NCBI RefSeq assembly: GCF_028583425.1
Contig: NC_072796.1
Location: forward strand, 143,353,464 to 143,417,463
Source of the DNA: Eublepharis macularius
Lineage: Eukaryota; Chordata; Lepidosauria; Squamata; Eublepharidae
DNA: 64,000 nt
Reading direction: 5' to 3'
Both the position numbers and the translations under genes were made by a program. Position 1 is the stretch's first letter. Every line of letters starts with the position of its first letter. The notes below the pieces were generated by a model that was not told the origin of the DNA, did no database searches, and was given only the letters and a program-made list of their open reading frames with translations. Positions 11,886 through 24,000 of the stretch are shown in pieces.

Positions 11886-14800
11886 CCTGTAAGTCCACAT
11901 CTCATGTCATTTTCACCCTTTGGGTGCCACAAGGGTGAGCGGAGTTGGTGGCAGACTGCCCAGTGTCAACGTGGCCCCAGAGTCAGAATAGCTGATATGC
12001 ATCATCTAAGTCTGTCTCACAGGAACCCGCCCCCCCCCCCCCCGCCACCCCTTGTGTGAGTTGCACAGAGCAGCAAGGAGTCCCTGGGTGGGGGCGCGGT
12101 CTGCTGCTTTCAACAGAAGTGCAGGCCCAGTAAATGTGCCGTGGGGGGGCACTGTGAGCAGCCTAGCCCCCCCTCCCCACCCAGCGGTCTTTAAGAATGC
12201 AGAGACTTTGAAAAGCAGGAGTCCAAGCAGGCTGGGCAGTCTCAGCTGAGGAGCACCCGTTTGGAGATCGATGTTTCTCAGCTTCAGTTAACCAGTCTTT
12301 AAAATGGGCTCAGCAGTTGTCTAACACATTGCCAGAACACGGAGCACTTTCTGTGAAGGGAAGCTTGTCTTGCTCTCCTTCTGCCATTTCTCCATTTGGG
12401 CCAGAGCCGAACTCTCGACATGCATAGTTAAACTTGCTTACAGCAGAGTTTAGAAAAGTGTGTTTTTAAAATTAAGTTTCAGCGCTTCTTTCTAAAACAA
12501 AGTCTGAATTGAATGGGATCTGAGCAGAGTCCCCGCTTGTCCTGTTAGAACTGAACCTGGGATCCTCCATCAAACGTGCTCTGTCCAAGGCTACTCTCTT
12601 GTGTGCATCCCAGAGTGTGGGGGTGAAATACATCACGAGTACAAGCATTAGGAAGGACACAGCACATGGGGTATTGGGCATACGATGGCCATGCAGGGCC
12701 CTCAGGCAGCGGCTTCCCACGGCGCTGAGAAACACTCGTGCGCTCTGAACTATTGGCCTCTGCTTCTGGACGGTTCTGGGCATTTGGGCCAGAGCCCGAA
12801 GGGCTGCCTACTCTGGTGCAAAGAGAATTTGTGAATTTGGAATTTCTGACATTTTCTTTTCGAAATAGCTGGCCACACTCCCACCCAGACCTCTGGTTTT
12901 AAACTTACTCAGTTTCCAAAACAGTTTGCCGTGAATAGGGAGCTGACGTTTGAGGGGGGTAACAAACCAAATGTCCCCTTAAGTGGGCAGAGCAGTTCTT
13001 TAGGTCCTGGTGATTTGCTTGGAGTCCTTCTAAACAGAAAGGGGTTCCCGTGCCTCCAAGCCATCGCGATTTTGGAGTGCACAAGGCACGTGGGTTGCAT
13101 GACCCGGAGGTGGGAGGGCGCTCCTCCCCGGTGTCCGTCTGCAAGCCAGGAAGTTTTCACCCCTTCTCTCGCATCCAGATAGCACGCTTGGAAGTGTATG
13201 AATTACAAAACGAGGAGCTTGATTTCAAGAAGCCTTTTCCCCCCTTGGTGATTTGACGGTCCTGTATTTAAATCATTCCAGCCTGATTCCCAGCCAGGCA
13301 GTGAGGGGCAAGCCTCCTTCACCTAACAGGGAGCCCAACCCAGCACCGCACACTGTGACTAGCATCTCCCTCCCCACCCCCCACCCCCCACCCCCATACT
13401 GGCTGTAATAATTTGAATTGAAGTTATCAGGAGGGGAGCCTGAGGCCTTATAAATGCCGAGAACCAGGACCCGGCCCTTGTCTGATCCCAGCGGCCCCAC
13501 GCACTTGGCCGCCTCCTTTGAGGAAGCACCTCCCTCGGACACCGATTCGGTAAAGCTGTGTATGAGTTCCGGGCCAGCTCTGAGAAGCCTGGTGCGAGTT
13601 TAGAGCCAGGAGAGCAAGATGAGGGGGCAGCAGGGTGGGGGGGTCAGGAGCGGAGCCTCTGTGGGCTGCTAGGCCGGCCGGCCCTGGCAGTAAATGGGGT
13701 GCGCCAGGGCAGCTCTTTTCAACAGCCGCCAGAAAGGTGTGTGAAAAGAGGCTTTCCCTTTCTTCTCCAAGACCTTTGCAGCTTTAACAGCCATCCTATA
13801 ATTTTCACCTGTGTTCTTTTAATAGCTTGCCAGCTGTGTGTGTTGCCAGAGGGTATCTGGCAGGAGGCCAGCACTGGGGGAGGCATGCGCATGGAAGCAA
13901 TTGGGAAGCAGGCGCTGCTGACTGACCAGCTCCAGAGCCACCGGCGCTCCACTGAAGGGCTGGCTGGCAAGGGAGCTGAGCCTCTGCACGCGTGTCTGGC
14001 CAGTCTGCCGTGAGCTTGGTGCCCCTCTGCAGGCTAAGAGCACGGGGTGAAATCGGAGCGGATCTGCCGCTTGCGCCGTCCCGTCCCCCACCCTTGGATG
14101 TAAGCCAGGGAGGCATCTGCTGGTGGTGGTGCTGGTGCTGGCAAAGGGCTCCCTGGGTGCTTGTTTGGCTCAGGAGCATGCAAGTGCCGTAAAGCTGCTC
14201 CTTGGCAGCTGGCCCGTTGTCTCTGCTCTTGGCCTGAGGAGTGGCCTGTGAGTGCACTGGGGTCAGCGTGCATGTGGGGGAGACTCAGACAGAGGCCCCA
14301 TGCTGGCCTGGTGGCGACAGCCCAGGCTCAGGTTGCTGCCGGTTCTTTGGAGTCTCTAATTTGCCCCAGATCCGTGACGGGAGGTTGATACCGCTCTGTT
14401 GCCTGCTGGGGAGGAAATTGGAGCCGTAGCTCCGCCAGCAAGGTGGGCATGGGGGCATTAGATTGCAGCAGGGTCTGTAGACATGAAAAGGGCATGCCTT
14501 TCTGGTCTCTTCCTTCCCCGTGTTCCCTGGGGGCATATACGTGACAGCACCGGGGATTAATTAGTACCTCTCACCTACCCTGTCATACCTACACTCAGGG
14601 TGGTTAGAACGAGAGGGCAGATTTCTTCCAGCACCGTAACCCGTCTTTGTCTGTTTTAGTGATAATGAGTGTACAGCCAGGTGGTGGTAGGTAGTTCCCC
14701 AGTCAGGGCTGTGGGGTTGCAAGGGGATGGGCTTCTGGAAGTGGTTGGGGGCTGCTCTGTGGTTTGTTGTGTGATCTTGCTGGCCCACGTTGAGCGAGGG

Positions 14801-17800
14801 AAGAGCAGTGTTTAGGCCCCCTGGAACCAATTGTGGTTTCCAGGAGCAGGTGGGGGGTGTGAGGCTGCCCCATCGCGACGGAGCTGGATAGACTGGGAGA
14901 GTCCTCCACTTCTCCCACTTCCCTTCCAGCACTTGCTTCCAGGAGATAAACTTGACACATGTGGCTTCCACGCGGGGAGCATTTTATTAGGGGAGGGGTG
15001 GGGGCTGCGGCTGGGATAGCACGCCCCGTTCACAGGTGTCAGGTTTTGGGGCGGCAGCAGCTATTCCTGCGTTCAGTTTCCTGCAGAGGAGCATGAAGCC
15101 AAAGCCCAGCCCTTGGTCCAGGCCCTGCACCTTTCCCAGTTCAGGAGTTTGGGATCTTATGATGGAAGGTACAGCATAAGCCCCCCCCCCTTCCTCGCCC
15201 AGATCAGTCCTGAGCAAGAAGGAGCTGCAGGACGGGCAGCCCAGGAGCCCGCTCGTCCCTCTGTTTCTGAGTGAGCGGTTGCAAAATGCCTCAGGTTGAT
15301 GGTGCGGGCTTTCCTCCAGAGCTGCCTCTGCCCCTTGCACCTGCCACCCACTGGCCTTCCGGCTGCATTTCCGGGTGGCCGGGCATTGGCGGTGGAAATT
15401 CTGTGCGCTTTGCTGGAGTGGTGCTAAGAAAAGCCTGGGGTGCAAATGGTGCCTGGCTCAGGGTATGCCTGTGGGGGCACCTGAGCCCGCCCCCTCCGGC
15501 TGGATAGAGTCGGGGGGCCGGCAGCCTTTCCGGGAGAGAACTGCCACCTTTTCTCCCTTCAGTCACCGGGTCAGCTTTCACGGCTCATGCTGAGCGATAA
15601 AACCAGCTCTTGATCGTTTTCTCTCTGGCCCTTCCTGTCGTTTTCTTACTCGCTGAGGTCAACTGGGGTGCCCCATTAGGGCCTCTGAGGCCTCCACCTG
15701 CATAGCCTACATGGCAGTGTGCTTTGTTGAGGGGGGAAGGTGCTCCAGCGAGAAAGCCCCGCCTGCTTTGGGGAGATCAGGGACCTCGGGCTTCCGTCCC
15801 AGGCTGTGATATCTTCCGAAGGGCTTTGGCTGGAAGCACCCAGTGGTAGCCTTCAGCCCTCCACGCGTTCGCTCTCACTACGTGTCTGAGCCCTGGCTCC
15901 TGCAAGCAGAGGCCCTTCCCAGGTGTGGGCAGTCTTTCTACCTCCAGCATGTTGCAGGCGGTGAGGGGGGGGGGCCCTTCCAGAACATCCCATTCCCTAA
16001 CAGAAGCGGGGAGACCCAGGGATCGAGTGAGCCCCGGCCTCCTCCTGCAGGCAGTGCAGGGCCAGCGGTGCTCTGGCAGAAGCGCAACATGCCATTCGGT
16101 GCCTCGATGTGGAGCAGCATCCGGCTGTTTGTCGCGCCAGGCCTTCTGACTGGAAGGTTCTTCCAAAGGGGGCCAAAGCCCTCCTGGTAAATGTTGATTG
16201 ACCTCCCCCCCCCCCATGGGGGCAGTTAGTCACCTTCTTTATGAAAACTTGCCCCATGCCTTTCCCTCCACTCCGCCATAAAGCTAGCGTGCTTTTCATT
16301 CTCCTGAAATCAGTTTCCTTAGGAGACCCCTAGCTAGACCGTGTTCTGTAGGATAGGAGAGGGGCTTATTTGACCCACTAGCAGAGAAATGGGACCGAAC
16401 TGGAAGTGGCTTATCAGCTTCTGAGGGACGTTGGCAAGTATTGGGATATCTGCCTCAGGCGGCATTTTTCAGCTCCCGCTATAGTCCGAATTTTGGCTGG
16501 GTTCATATACTTTGTTTTTATTTCCCTATCATGCCTGATTTTGTGGTGTTCTGTTTCTGTGAATAAACAATCGAATTGTTAAGGCAGCTTAAGGGCCGTG
16601 ATTGGCCACCCTCCCTTCCCCTTCACGAATTTAGCCTGCAATTGCATCTGCAAGGGAACTGGCTGGCCTCCCGACAGATGCTGAAGGCAGGAAAACCAGG
16701 GCACCTCCTCTGGGGGCTGCTCAGGTATGCAGAGAAGTAGAATTTCACCAATTCACCCAAAAGAAAAAGGAAGCCCTCCCCCCAATGTCCTGATGAAGCC
16801 CGGAAAGGCTCCGGAGGAGGTGGGACTTTGAGGGCAGCTGAGAGCCAGTTAAAGGGGAGGGGGGGGAGATGTCGGCCTGCTGCAGACCCTGACAGTTTAG
16901 AAGGTCCTCCAGAGGGAGAGGGGGGATTTCCCGCCCATACGATGGCTTGTGGACCCCCCACCCCCACCCCGTGTCCTGAAGCTGGTGACCAGCACCTCCT
17001 CCTGTGTCAGCAGACCCTTGAAGTTCCCTTGCGCTGCCTTCTGCCTCCTCTGATCTGCTGCAAGACCGTCTGCCTGTTGGTGTCCTTGGCAGACCGAAGG
17101 GCAGCGTTGATTCTGTGACCCCAGCGCTGCAACAGGTAGCTCACACCTGCGGCCGCCGCTGCCGCCTTTCCCAGATCCACTCGGTGCCCTGCAGGGATCC
17201 AGCAATTCTGTCCCTTGCTTGGTGCCAGTAGCCCCTCCCTGCCAGCCCACAATCTGGCGGTGTTACCGGGAAGAGCTCCCGTGGTTTCTGCAAGTTCTCA
17301 GCATCTCACCAAGCCCGTTCCAGACACCTCTTGCCCCAAGGAGAAGACCAGCGGCGTTCCTGGACCTGTCGGCCTGGAGACCCTTGCAAGTGGCTGTGTG
17401 TGTGTCCTATCCTGTTGTTGTCCCCCCCCCCCCGCCGCCGCCGCCCCAGCGTCCTGATTCCACTCTGATTGATTTCCCCAGGGAGTGCCGGCCAATGTGA
17501 GGCAGCCTCTGTTTCTCACCACAGCCTTGCTGGGTACCTGGGGCTTGTGGAGAGTTTTGCTGTAGCTGAACAGGTCAGGCTAATTTCCCCTGGGCTGTGG
17601 CTTGTAGCCCTTTGATATTTCGCCTTCTGGCTTCTTTCCCTCTACCCCAATAGAGAGCAAGAGTGGGGATTAGGCTGAGAACATGGAATTCTCATGGGAG
17701 TGATACAGCTGGCCCTCAGATCCACAGAGAGGCACAACCAGGCGCCTGGAGTCTAAAAGGAAGTTTACACCTCATCACCACACCACATTCTCCAGTCGCT

Positions 17801-18337
17801 ATGCAAATAGGTTGGGTTTATATTACTGGCATCAGAGACACGGAACTCCGACATGTATTGATCGTAACCTCACCCGAGGTTCCACAACGGGGTGCCCCAT
17901 TGCTGTGAGGGGGGGAAGGAAGCACATGAAGAAAGTCCTTCCTCTGGATGTCCCTCTAAGGGGCAGTGCCTGGGCCTCCGCTCCCGGCAGGATTCAGGTC
18001 TGTGAGGATCGCGCCCGTGTCCTTCTGTTTGTTGAGCAGGAAAGATCCCTCCTGGGCCATGCCGGCAGCACCTGGCTCACTCCCGGCACAGCAGTGCACC
18101 ATCCTTCTGAGCGCTTCCAGCCGACGGCCCCTTCTTTGCTGACCTTGCTGCCAAGCCAAGCCTAGTCACAGAGGGATCCAGTCTCTCCTCTGGGATAGGC
18201 TGCTGGGAGTTCATCCTGGGTAGAGCCACGTGACAACTGGGGCAGGCCAGAAGTTTCTGTCTGTCTGTGTTTTGCGTGTGTGGCTTTCCCGTCTTTCCTC
18301 TGCTCCTCCTCCTCCTCTTTCCTGAATCCACAATCGT
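11886..18337. other. Non-coding, 3' flank of SCX and presumed BOP1 intron
   Basis: No exon or clear repeat is supported. The stretch is GC-rich with several C-homopolymer runs (about 12029, 13377, 15181, 16205, 17425). Many overlapping open frames occur on both strands but none shows a domain. The SCX 3' untranslated region should occupy part of the end. Confidence 0.6.
16517..16522 (-). terminator. SCX: Possible SCX polyadenylation signal
   Basis: AATAAA on the minus strand, 1.8 kb past the SCX stop codon. It is the first canonical signal I noticed in that direction. The implied 3' untranslated region is long, and a non-canonical site closer to the stop is possible. Confidence 0.2.
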
Positions 18338-18376
18338 CTAACTCCGAATCGCCGTCTTCCTGTCTCGGTCTTTACT
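18338..18376 (-). CDS. SCX: SCX coding exon 2 (12 residues plus stop)
   Basis: This 39-bp coding part encodes [12 protein letters not shown] and then TAG, the C-terminus known in other vertebrate scleraxis proteins. It follows a CTTTGCAG acceptor (AG at 18378-18377 on the minus strand). It is too short to find by open-frame length; the match to the family tail and the phase 0 junction identify it. Confidence 0.95.
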   Translation of the reverse strand, partial: SKDRDRKTAIRS

Positions 18377-20992
18377 CTGCAAAGGCCAGAGTGGGAGAAG
18401 AAAAGAGTTAGACAAACACACCTGGGGCTGCAGAAGGGGCTGTTCCAGGGGGCAGAAAAGGCCTGGCTGTGGTTTCTTTCTACCTGGCGAGAGGCTTGCT
18501 AGTGCCCACACCAGACTGGTTTTCTTGCCTGGCATCTGATTGCTGACATTTGTGGGCCCATCTTTTGGCTCCGCAGCCTTTTGTCCCTGGCAGCCTGGGC
18601 TCCAGGGCAAGCTGGCTCTCAGCCAGCGCAACCACAGTTACTCAGTGTGTTTGGCCTGTATGTCCCGCTTTCTGTGTGGCATCCATTTTGCTGAAAATGC
18701 TGGAATCTGGCTTGCAGCACAAAAACCAGAAATCAGAAGCTGGAAAGTTACAGCTCTCCTTCAAAAGCCAACAAAAGAGGCATTTTGCACAACAGTTACA
18801 ACAGCAGCCTGAAAAACATCAAGACTGCAACGGCTGAGAAGCTCAGCGTAGACTCTGCAGACCACTGGATGTTCTCCTCTGGCATCTCCTTCTCCTTTCC
18901 TGGGAGCCCAGCTCCCCCCCCCCCACACACACACCCCATGCCTTCACCCCACACCTGACCGCCTTCTTAGGCCTCCACTTTTTTAGGACAGAGAGAGACT
19001 TTTCTTGAACTTTGGAGTCCAGAAGTTAATCAGCTGGCAGGGTTAATCTAGATAGAGCAAACTAGTGTCTTGAGGCTTTGGAACTGGTTCAGAGTTGGTG
19101 AAGGATGTGCCAGACAGAATGTTCTTTGTTTGGTAAAATATATCTACCCTCTTCCTATAATTATATCTACAAAGTAAAACACATACAACATCACTGTAAA
19201 AGGAAAACCGCAGCACAAGCAAGATGGAAAAGCAGATAAAAACAGCTTAAGGCAGTTAAAAGCTAGGGTAATGACCTGAAAAGGAAGCTATTAACAGAAG
19301 CTCACCGTGGAGCTATGGAGCTCCCGTGTCCCCAGTGTGACATCCACGGTTGTGCCAATTCAGAGTGCTGGTGCCGCTCTTCCAATCCCTGATGGCCTGT
19401 CCCCTTAGCAGCCTGCCCATAGGCTGAGCCGCCTGGCACCGGCATTCTCTGAGTTCAGGTGAGTGGACGTGTGGGAGGGGCCTTTTTCAGCTGTGCCCCC
19501 CCCCCCAGACTTTGGACTGTCTTGTCCCAGGAAGCCAGGCCCAAACCCCTCCTTACTGACCTTCCCAGAGAATGGAGAGGGAGAAGGCCTACGGGGAGAA
19601 GTGACCCTAACCAAATGCTCAGGTAATTTGATGCTTAATCTTTTTATTATATCTGCTTTCAATATTGAGACTTATTTTAGTTGGGATTTCAGAGTTTGGG
19701 TTTTATGTTGCTTTTGTTTTGATGTTTTTAGATGTATTTTCTTTTTTAATTTTTTGCACACCGCCCTAAGTATCCTTGTAATGCTATGGGATATAGAGGT
19801 AATAAACATTTTGTGCCGGTTGATTATCCTGCCTGGAGGATTTGCAGAGTTTGCTTGTGGGGTCTTTGTTTCCCACCTTGGACCAGACCTCTGGAATAGA
19901 GATGCCAACTCTGGCCCCTTGCTGCGGCCTGCTGGTGAGGCTCTTTTGGGGTCCCCCAGATGGCTCCCCCTTAGAGAGGAGCTCCGCCGGGCAGCCCTTC
20001 TCAACTGTTGTTCAGCATTTCCTGCCAAGAATCCTGTCTCCAGTCAGCCCCCCTTTGGCACATCCCCACCCCAATGCAGTTTGGGGCTCATTGGAAACAT
20101 TTGGGGCTCGTGCTGCAACGGGCACAGTTGTGGGGTGCCTTTGGCTCCCCCTCACCTGCTGCACCCTTGCTTGGGGCTTCCAGGCTGCCGCGAGTGGCGT
20201 TGCAATAGTCAGCCTCATCCTTTGTTACAAGGGGAGGCAAGGGGGAGGGGGGGGTTGAGCTCAGAAATGGGAAAATTAAATTTCCCAGATGTTCAGGCCC
20301 CAGGAGTTCTTTTGCTGTCTGGAGAGGAAATGGGGATTCGGAAAATCCCGCCTCATATTTTTCCCCCTATCACCTTGCCTTTCCGCTGCCATTAAGTTAA
20401 GCAGGAACAGTAAATTAGGGGGTTTTAGAGCAGCCCATCTTCTGGGGAGGGGAGGGGACAGAAAAGGCACCGTTCAGCTCCTGTGACCCAAGTCAAGCAC
20501 CAGTGCTGGCTTCCAGCTGTTCCCCTACTGCCTGCTGAGTTGCTGTCCTGGGATTTCCAGCTGTGGGCACGTAGCCTCCGGGCCGCCTCCTGTGCCCCTC
20601 ACCTAGGGTGCCCTGGGAGGGCGCTTTGCACGGGCCTCTCCCAGGGGCTCTGCTGTGCTGCTGTTTTCCTCTTGTCTTTTGCAGGACGCCCTTGGAGCTA
20701 CCAAACCCAGCTTCACTTGACGGCCTGACTGAGGGGCCACCCAAAGGTTTCCCCGCCACAGCTTTGGATTGCTCTGCTCTAGGGCATTTTCCACCCTGGC
20801 AGGCATTTGCCTGTAAAAATCCAACTCTTGGTTGCTGTTGGGGGTGGTTGCAAAACAAAGCCGAGCACTCTCCAATGACAGTAGGCCCTTTAGCCATAGG
20901 CTGTAGCGTTTGGAAGCATGATGAAATTAAACAAGGCGGTCTGCCTTTGAGAGACACGCTGGCAGCACCAAGCAGTGCTTTGTGGTGGTGGT

Positions 20993-21043
<51 letters not shown>

Positions 21044-24000
21044 AACTGCGCTTATATACCGCTCTTCTAGATTAGTGCAATGAACAAGTTCATGGTATTA
21101 TTATCCCCACAACACAGCTGGGGAGCTGGGGCTGAGAGGAGCGGCTGACCCAAGGCCACCTTCTGAGGTCACGGCAGTAGTGGGATTTGAACCAGTAGAG
21201 TGCTGATTCGCAGCCGACCCACTTAACCACTGTGCTACAGCAGCTCTGTGCTGTGTAAGGGAGGGGGGACAAATTGGTATTCCCTTTTTTGGGTGTAACC
21301 CCCCCCCATTCCACCTCCCCTGATGCCCAAGGGTCACAACTGTCCTCTGCTGTAGAGCAGATTTGGCCCAGGGATGCTTTGCTGGTGAAAATGGCTACTT
21401 GTGACCCCTTCTAACAGAGAAAGGAGGAGAAGACAGCCCCCCCCCCCACACAACTCTGTCTGTTGAGTCTCCCAGTTGCAAAGACAGAGGGCAGTTCCCA
21501 TGCGGCGCAAGACGCACATCTGAGGGCAAGGCCCCGCCGTGTCAGTCTGGCCCCCAGCCTGAGGCGATCCGTACGAGACCCACCACGGGGCTGGGGCCTT
21601 GGGAGGCCGCTCCCTCGCTGCTTAGAGGGAAGAGCTGTGGCTGCTGCAAAGCAAATGCCCCCGGGCCCCCCCCCCCCCCGGCTGGGTGCGCAAAGCCCTT
21701 TGCTGGAGAGCTGCTGCCCGGCAGAGCAGGCGGTGCTGAGCCCGCTGGGCCAAGGGTCCTGGTAGGCTCACCCCTCCAGTAGCACGCAGGTTGGATGGGT
21801 GGGAGGAGAGGGCCCTTTTGCCCTGGGTGCAGAGAACGAGATTCAGGGGCCATCCCCCTAAGCAGAGCTGCCAGGCAGTTCTTGCATCTTTGCCCAGAGC
21901 ACCCAAGGGCAGGAAAAGTACCTGATGGCTCTGCCTATCCGGAAGGATACCTGCCTTCCTTCCCCTCCTGCCCCGGACATTTCCTTCGCACGAAAGCCTG
22001 GCCCCTCAGCTGGAGTATGTGAGCGGGGGGGGGGGTTGCTTCTCCCCTCCCCACACCTGACCCCCATAGACCTCTGGAGGCGCAGCCGCCTCTGTAGTTC
22101 TCTAGTCCACTTAGACTCCTGCCGAGCTGAGACTTCAAAGCGGCGGCAGCTTTCCCCTCTTCTTAAAGGAAGGGTTGTTCTGTTGAGGAGCTGCAGGGGA
22201 GAGGAGCGTGGCTGTACTGCAAAGAGGGAGGCTGCCTGGAGGAAACTCTGCATTCTGCGCTGGGAGGACGTTCTGCTTGCTTCAGTTTGCCTTTGCATGC
22301 TTTTCTTTTGAGAGCCTCTTTTGGGGGAGAGGAAACCGGGGAGGATCTTGAGCGGGCGGGGAGGCCTCAGAATCTCTCTTGCCAGTCTCTGCCGCTTGCC
22401 CGTCTCTCCTCCTCCGACAGACCCCGTTCTCCCCTCCTTCAGCTGAAGGCTGCTCTGCGGGAGGTGGCTCACCCCTTGGAGATCCATATCCAGCATCCAG
22501 CCCCTCAGCTGTGTGGGCTTCTCCCCCTCCTCAATTCCCCCTCCTCCGCGCAGCATCTTGCATTCTTAGGTGAGGCTGACCCCCTGGGCTCCTCACCCGC
22601 TCCGTCCTAGTCCAGGCATGGATTTCCCCTCGGCCTTGGTGCTTCCAGGCTGGGGGGGCCATCCCACCGTCTTCCCTGGTCTTCTCTGAGGGGCGTGACC
22701 AGCAGCAGGAAAAGCAGGGCCCTCTCCCAGTGTTGCGTTTTTTCCTCCTCACTGATCAAGTCTGTAGTCCGTATGGTTGCTGGGAGATGCTAGGCAGCGG
22801 GGTGGCCAAAAGGCTGAAGGACACACAGACAGCCCAGATTCCAGCGCCTGCGGTGGAGGCTGTAAAGCTCTCTCTGCCTTGCAAGCGAGGGGCTGTTCGT
22901 GGTGGCAAAGTCTGATGCCAACCCCGCCTGAGCTGATGCCCACTGTGGGACAGTTGCTGCAAGGGGGTCCTGCTGTGTCACCTTCCTCCTTTGGCTTCAG
23001 GAGAGAAGCCTGCACTCCACATGTTGCTACGGAGATGGTACATTTGCCTGCGGCTGGTACATCTGTAGCACCATCCAGGCCCAGTTGATATAGATAACCC
23101 AGTTTTTTTGAGCTTAACAGGCTATCCATAGTGGCCCCGCACTGATATTGACACCTGCCGTATTGGGGGAAAGGTTAGCTGAATGCAGTTTTAAAAAGAC
23201 AAACAGTCCAAGGTGCTGTCCCTGGCAGACCGTTCCCAGTACCCCCCCTCCCCTGCTGCCCCTGTGTTACAGAAGGGCTGACTTGCTGCCCTCCCAGTCC
23301 GTAGCTTCCTGCGGAAGTTCGCCAAGAAGCTTCTCCTCAGTCTTCTGTGATGCGTGGAGTCGAAGCAGCAAACAGAGACAGCTTGTCCTGCTAGCGGAGG
23401 CCTTCCTAGAATGACTCTAGTAATAACATTCGATGGCCTTTATGCCCCACCGCTGCGGTCCTGCAGTGCTGTTTCTCCGCAGCAGCATGTGGAAGGTATG
23501 CGCTAGAAGAGAGGGCTGCGAGCAGCTGCCGCATGCTCTGGAGTTGTTCCGTTGTAGCACATCCCTCCCTCGCCTGGGTTCCAGGAGCAGTGGCAGGGGC
23601 GGCACCCCCTGCCCAGGAGCCTGACACTAAAGCTGGGTAAGCTCTACCAGAGGCAAGGGGGATGATAAGCCCGGCTTGTGTAATAGTTCTGAAGGCACCG
23701 CCGGGTTGCTGCTCCTGGGCTCCAGCTGGTGATTTGCCCCTTCAGAGGAACAATCTAAGCTCTGCGCCTGCAACCTGATACCCCCGTAGGGCTCACAGCA
23801 CAAACGAAAGGTGTCAGAGATGCTCCAGACCTTGAGACGCTCTGCTGCCTGCTGGCCATCTTTCCAGGGCGCTCGCTGTCTTTTCTTCAGCAGTAAAGTG
23901 AGCCTGTGTTTGTCACTCAGGTGAAACGCTGCCGGTTTGCTCTGTGCTGCGAGGAGAGTAGCAGCTCTGTGGTCTCTCTCTTCTCTTGCACGGTGATCCT

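Noticed and set aside
19463-20395. A 310-codon open frame on the plus strand
   Set aside because: It runs through a LINE 3' tail and C homopolymers inside the SCX intron and shows no recognisable domain.
20994-21043. CRISPR-like or tandem array
   Set aside because: It is a simple trinucleotide microsatellite at a SINE tail, and the genome is eukaryotic.
21170-21245. tRNA gene
   Set aside because: A and B box motifs are present but belong to a SINE head. There is no foldable full cloverleaf, and a SINE body and tail follow.
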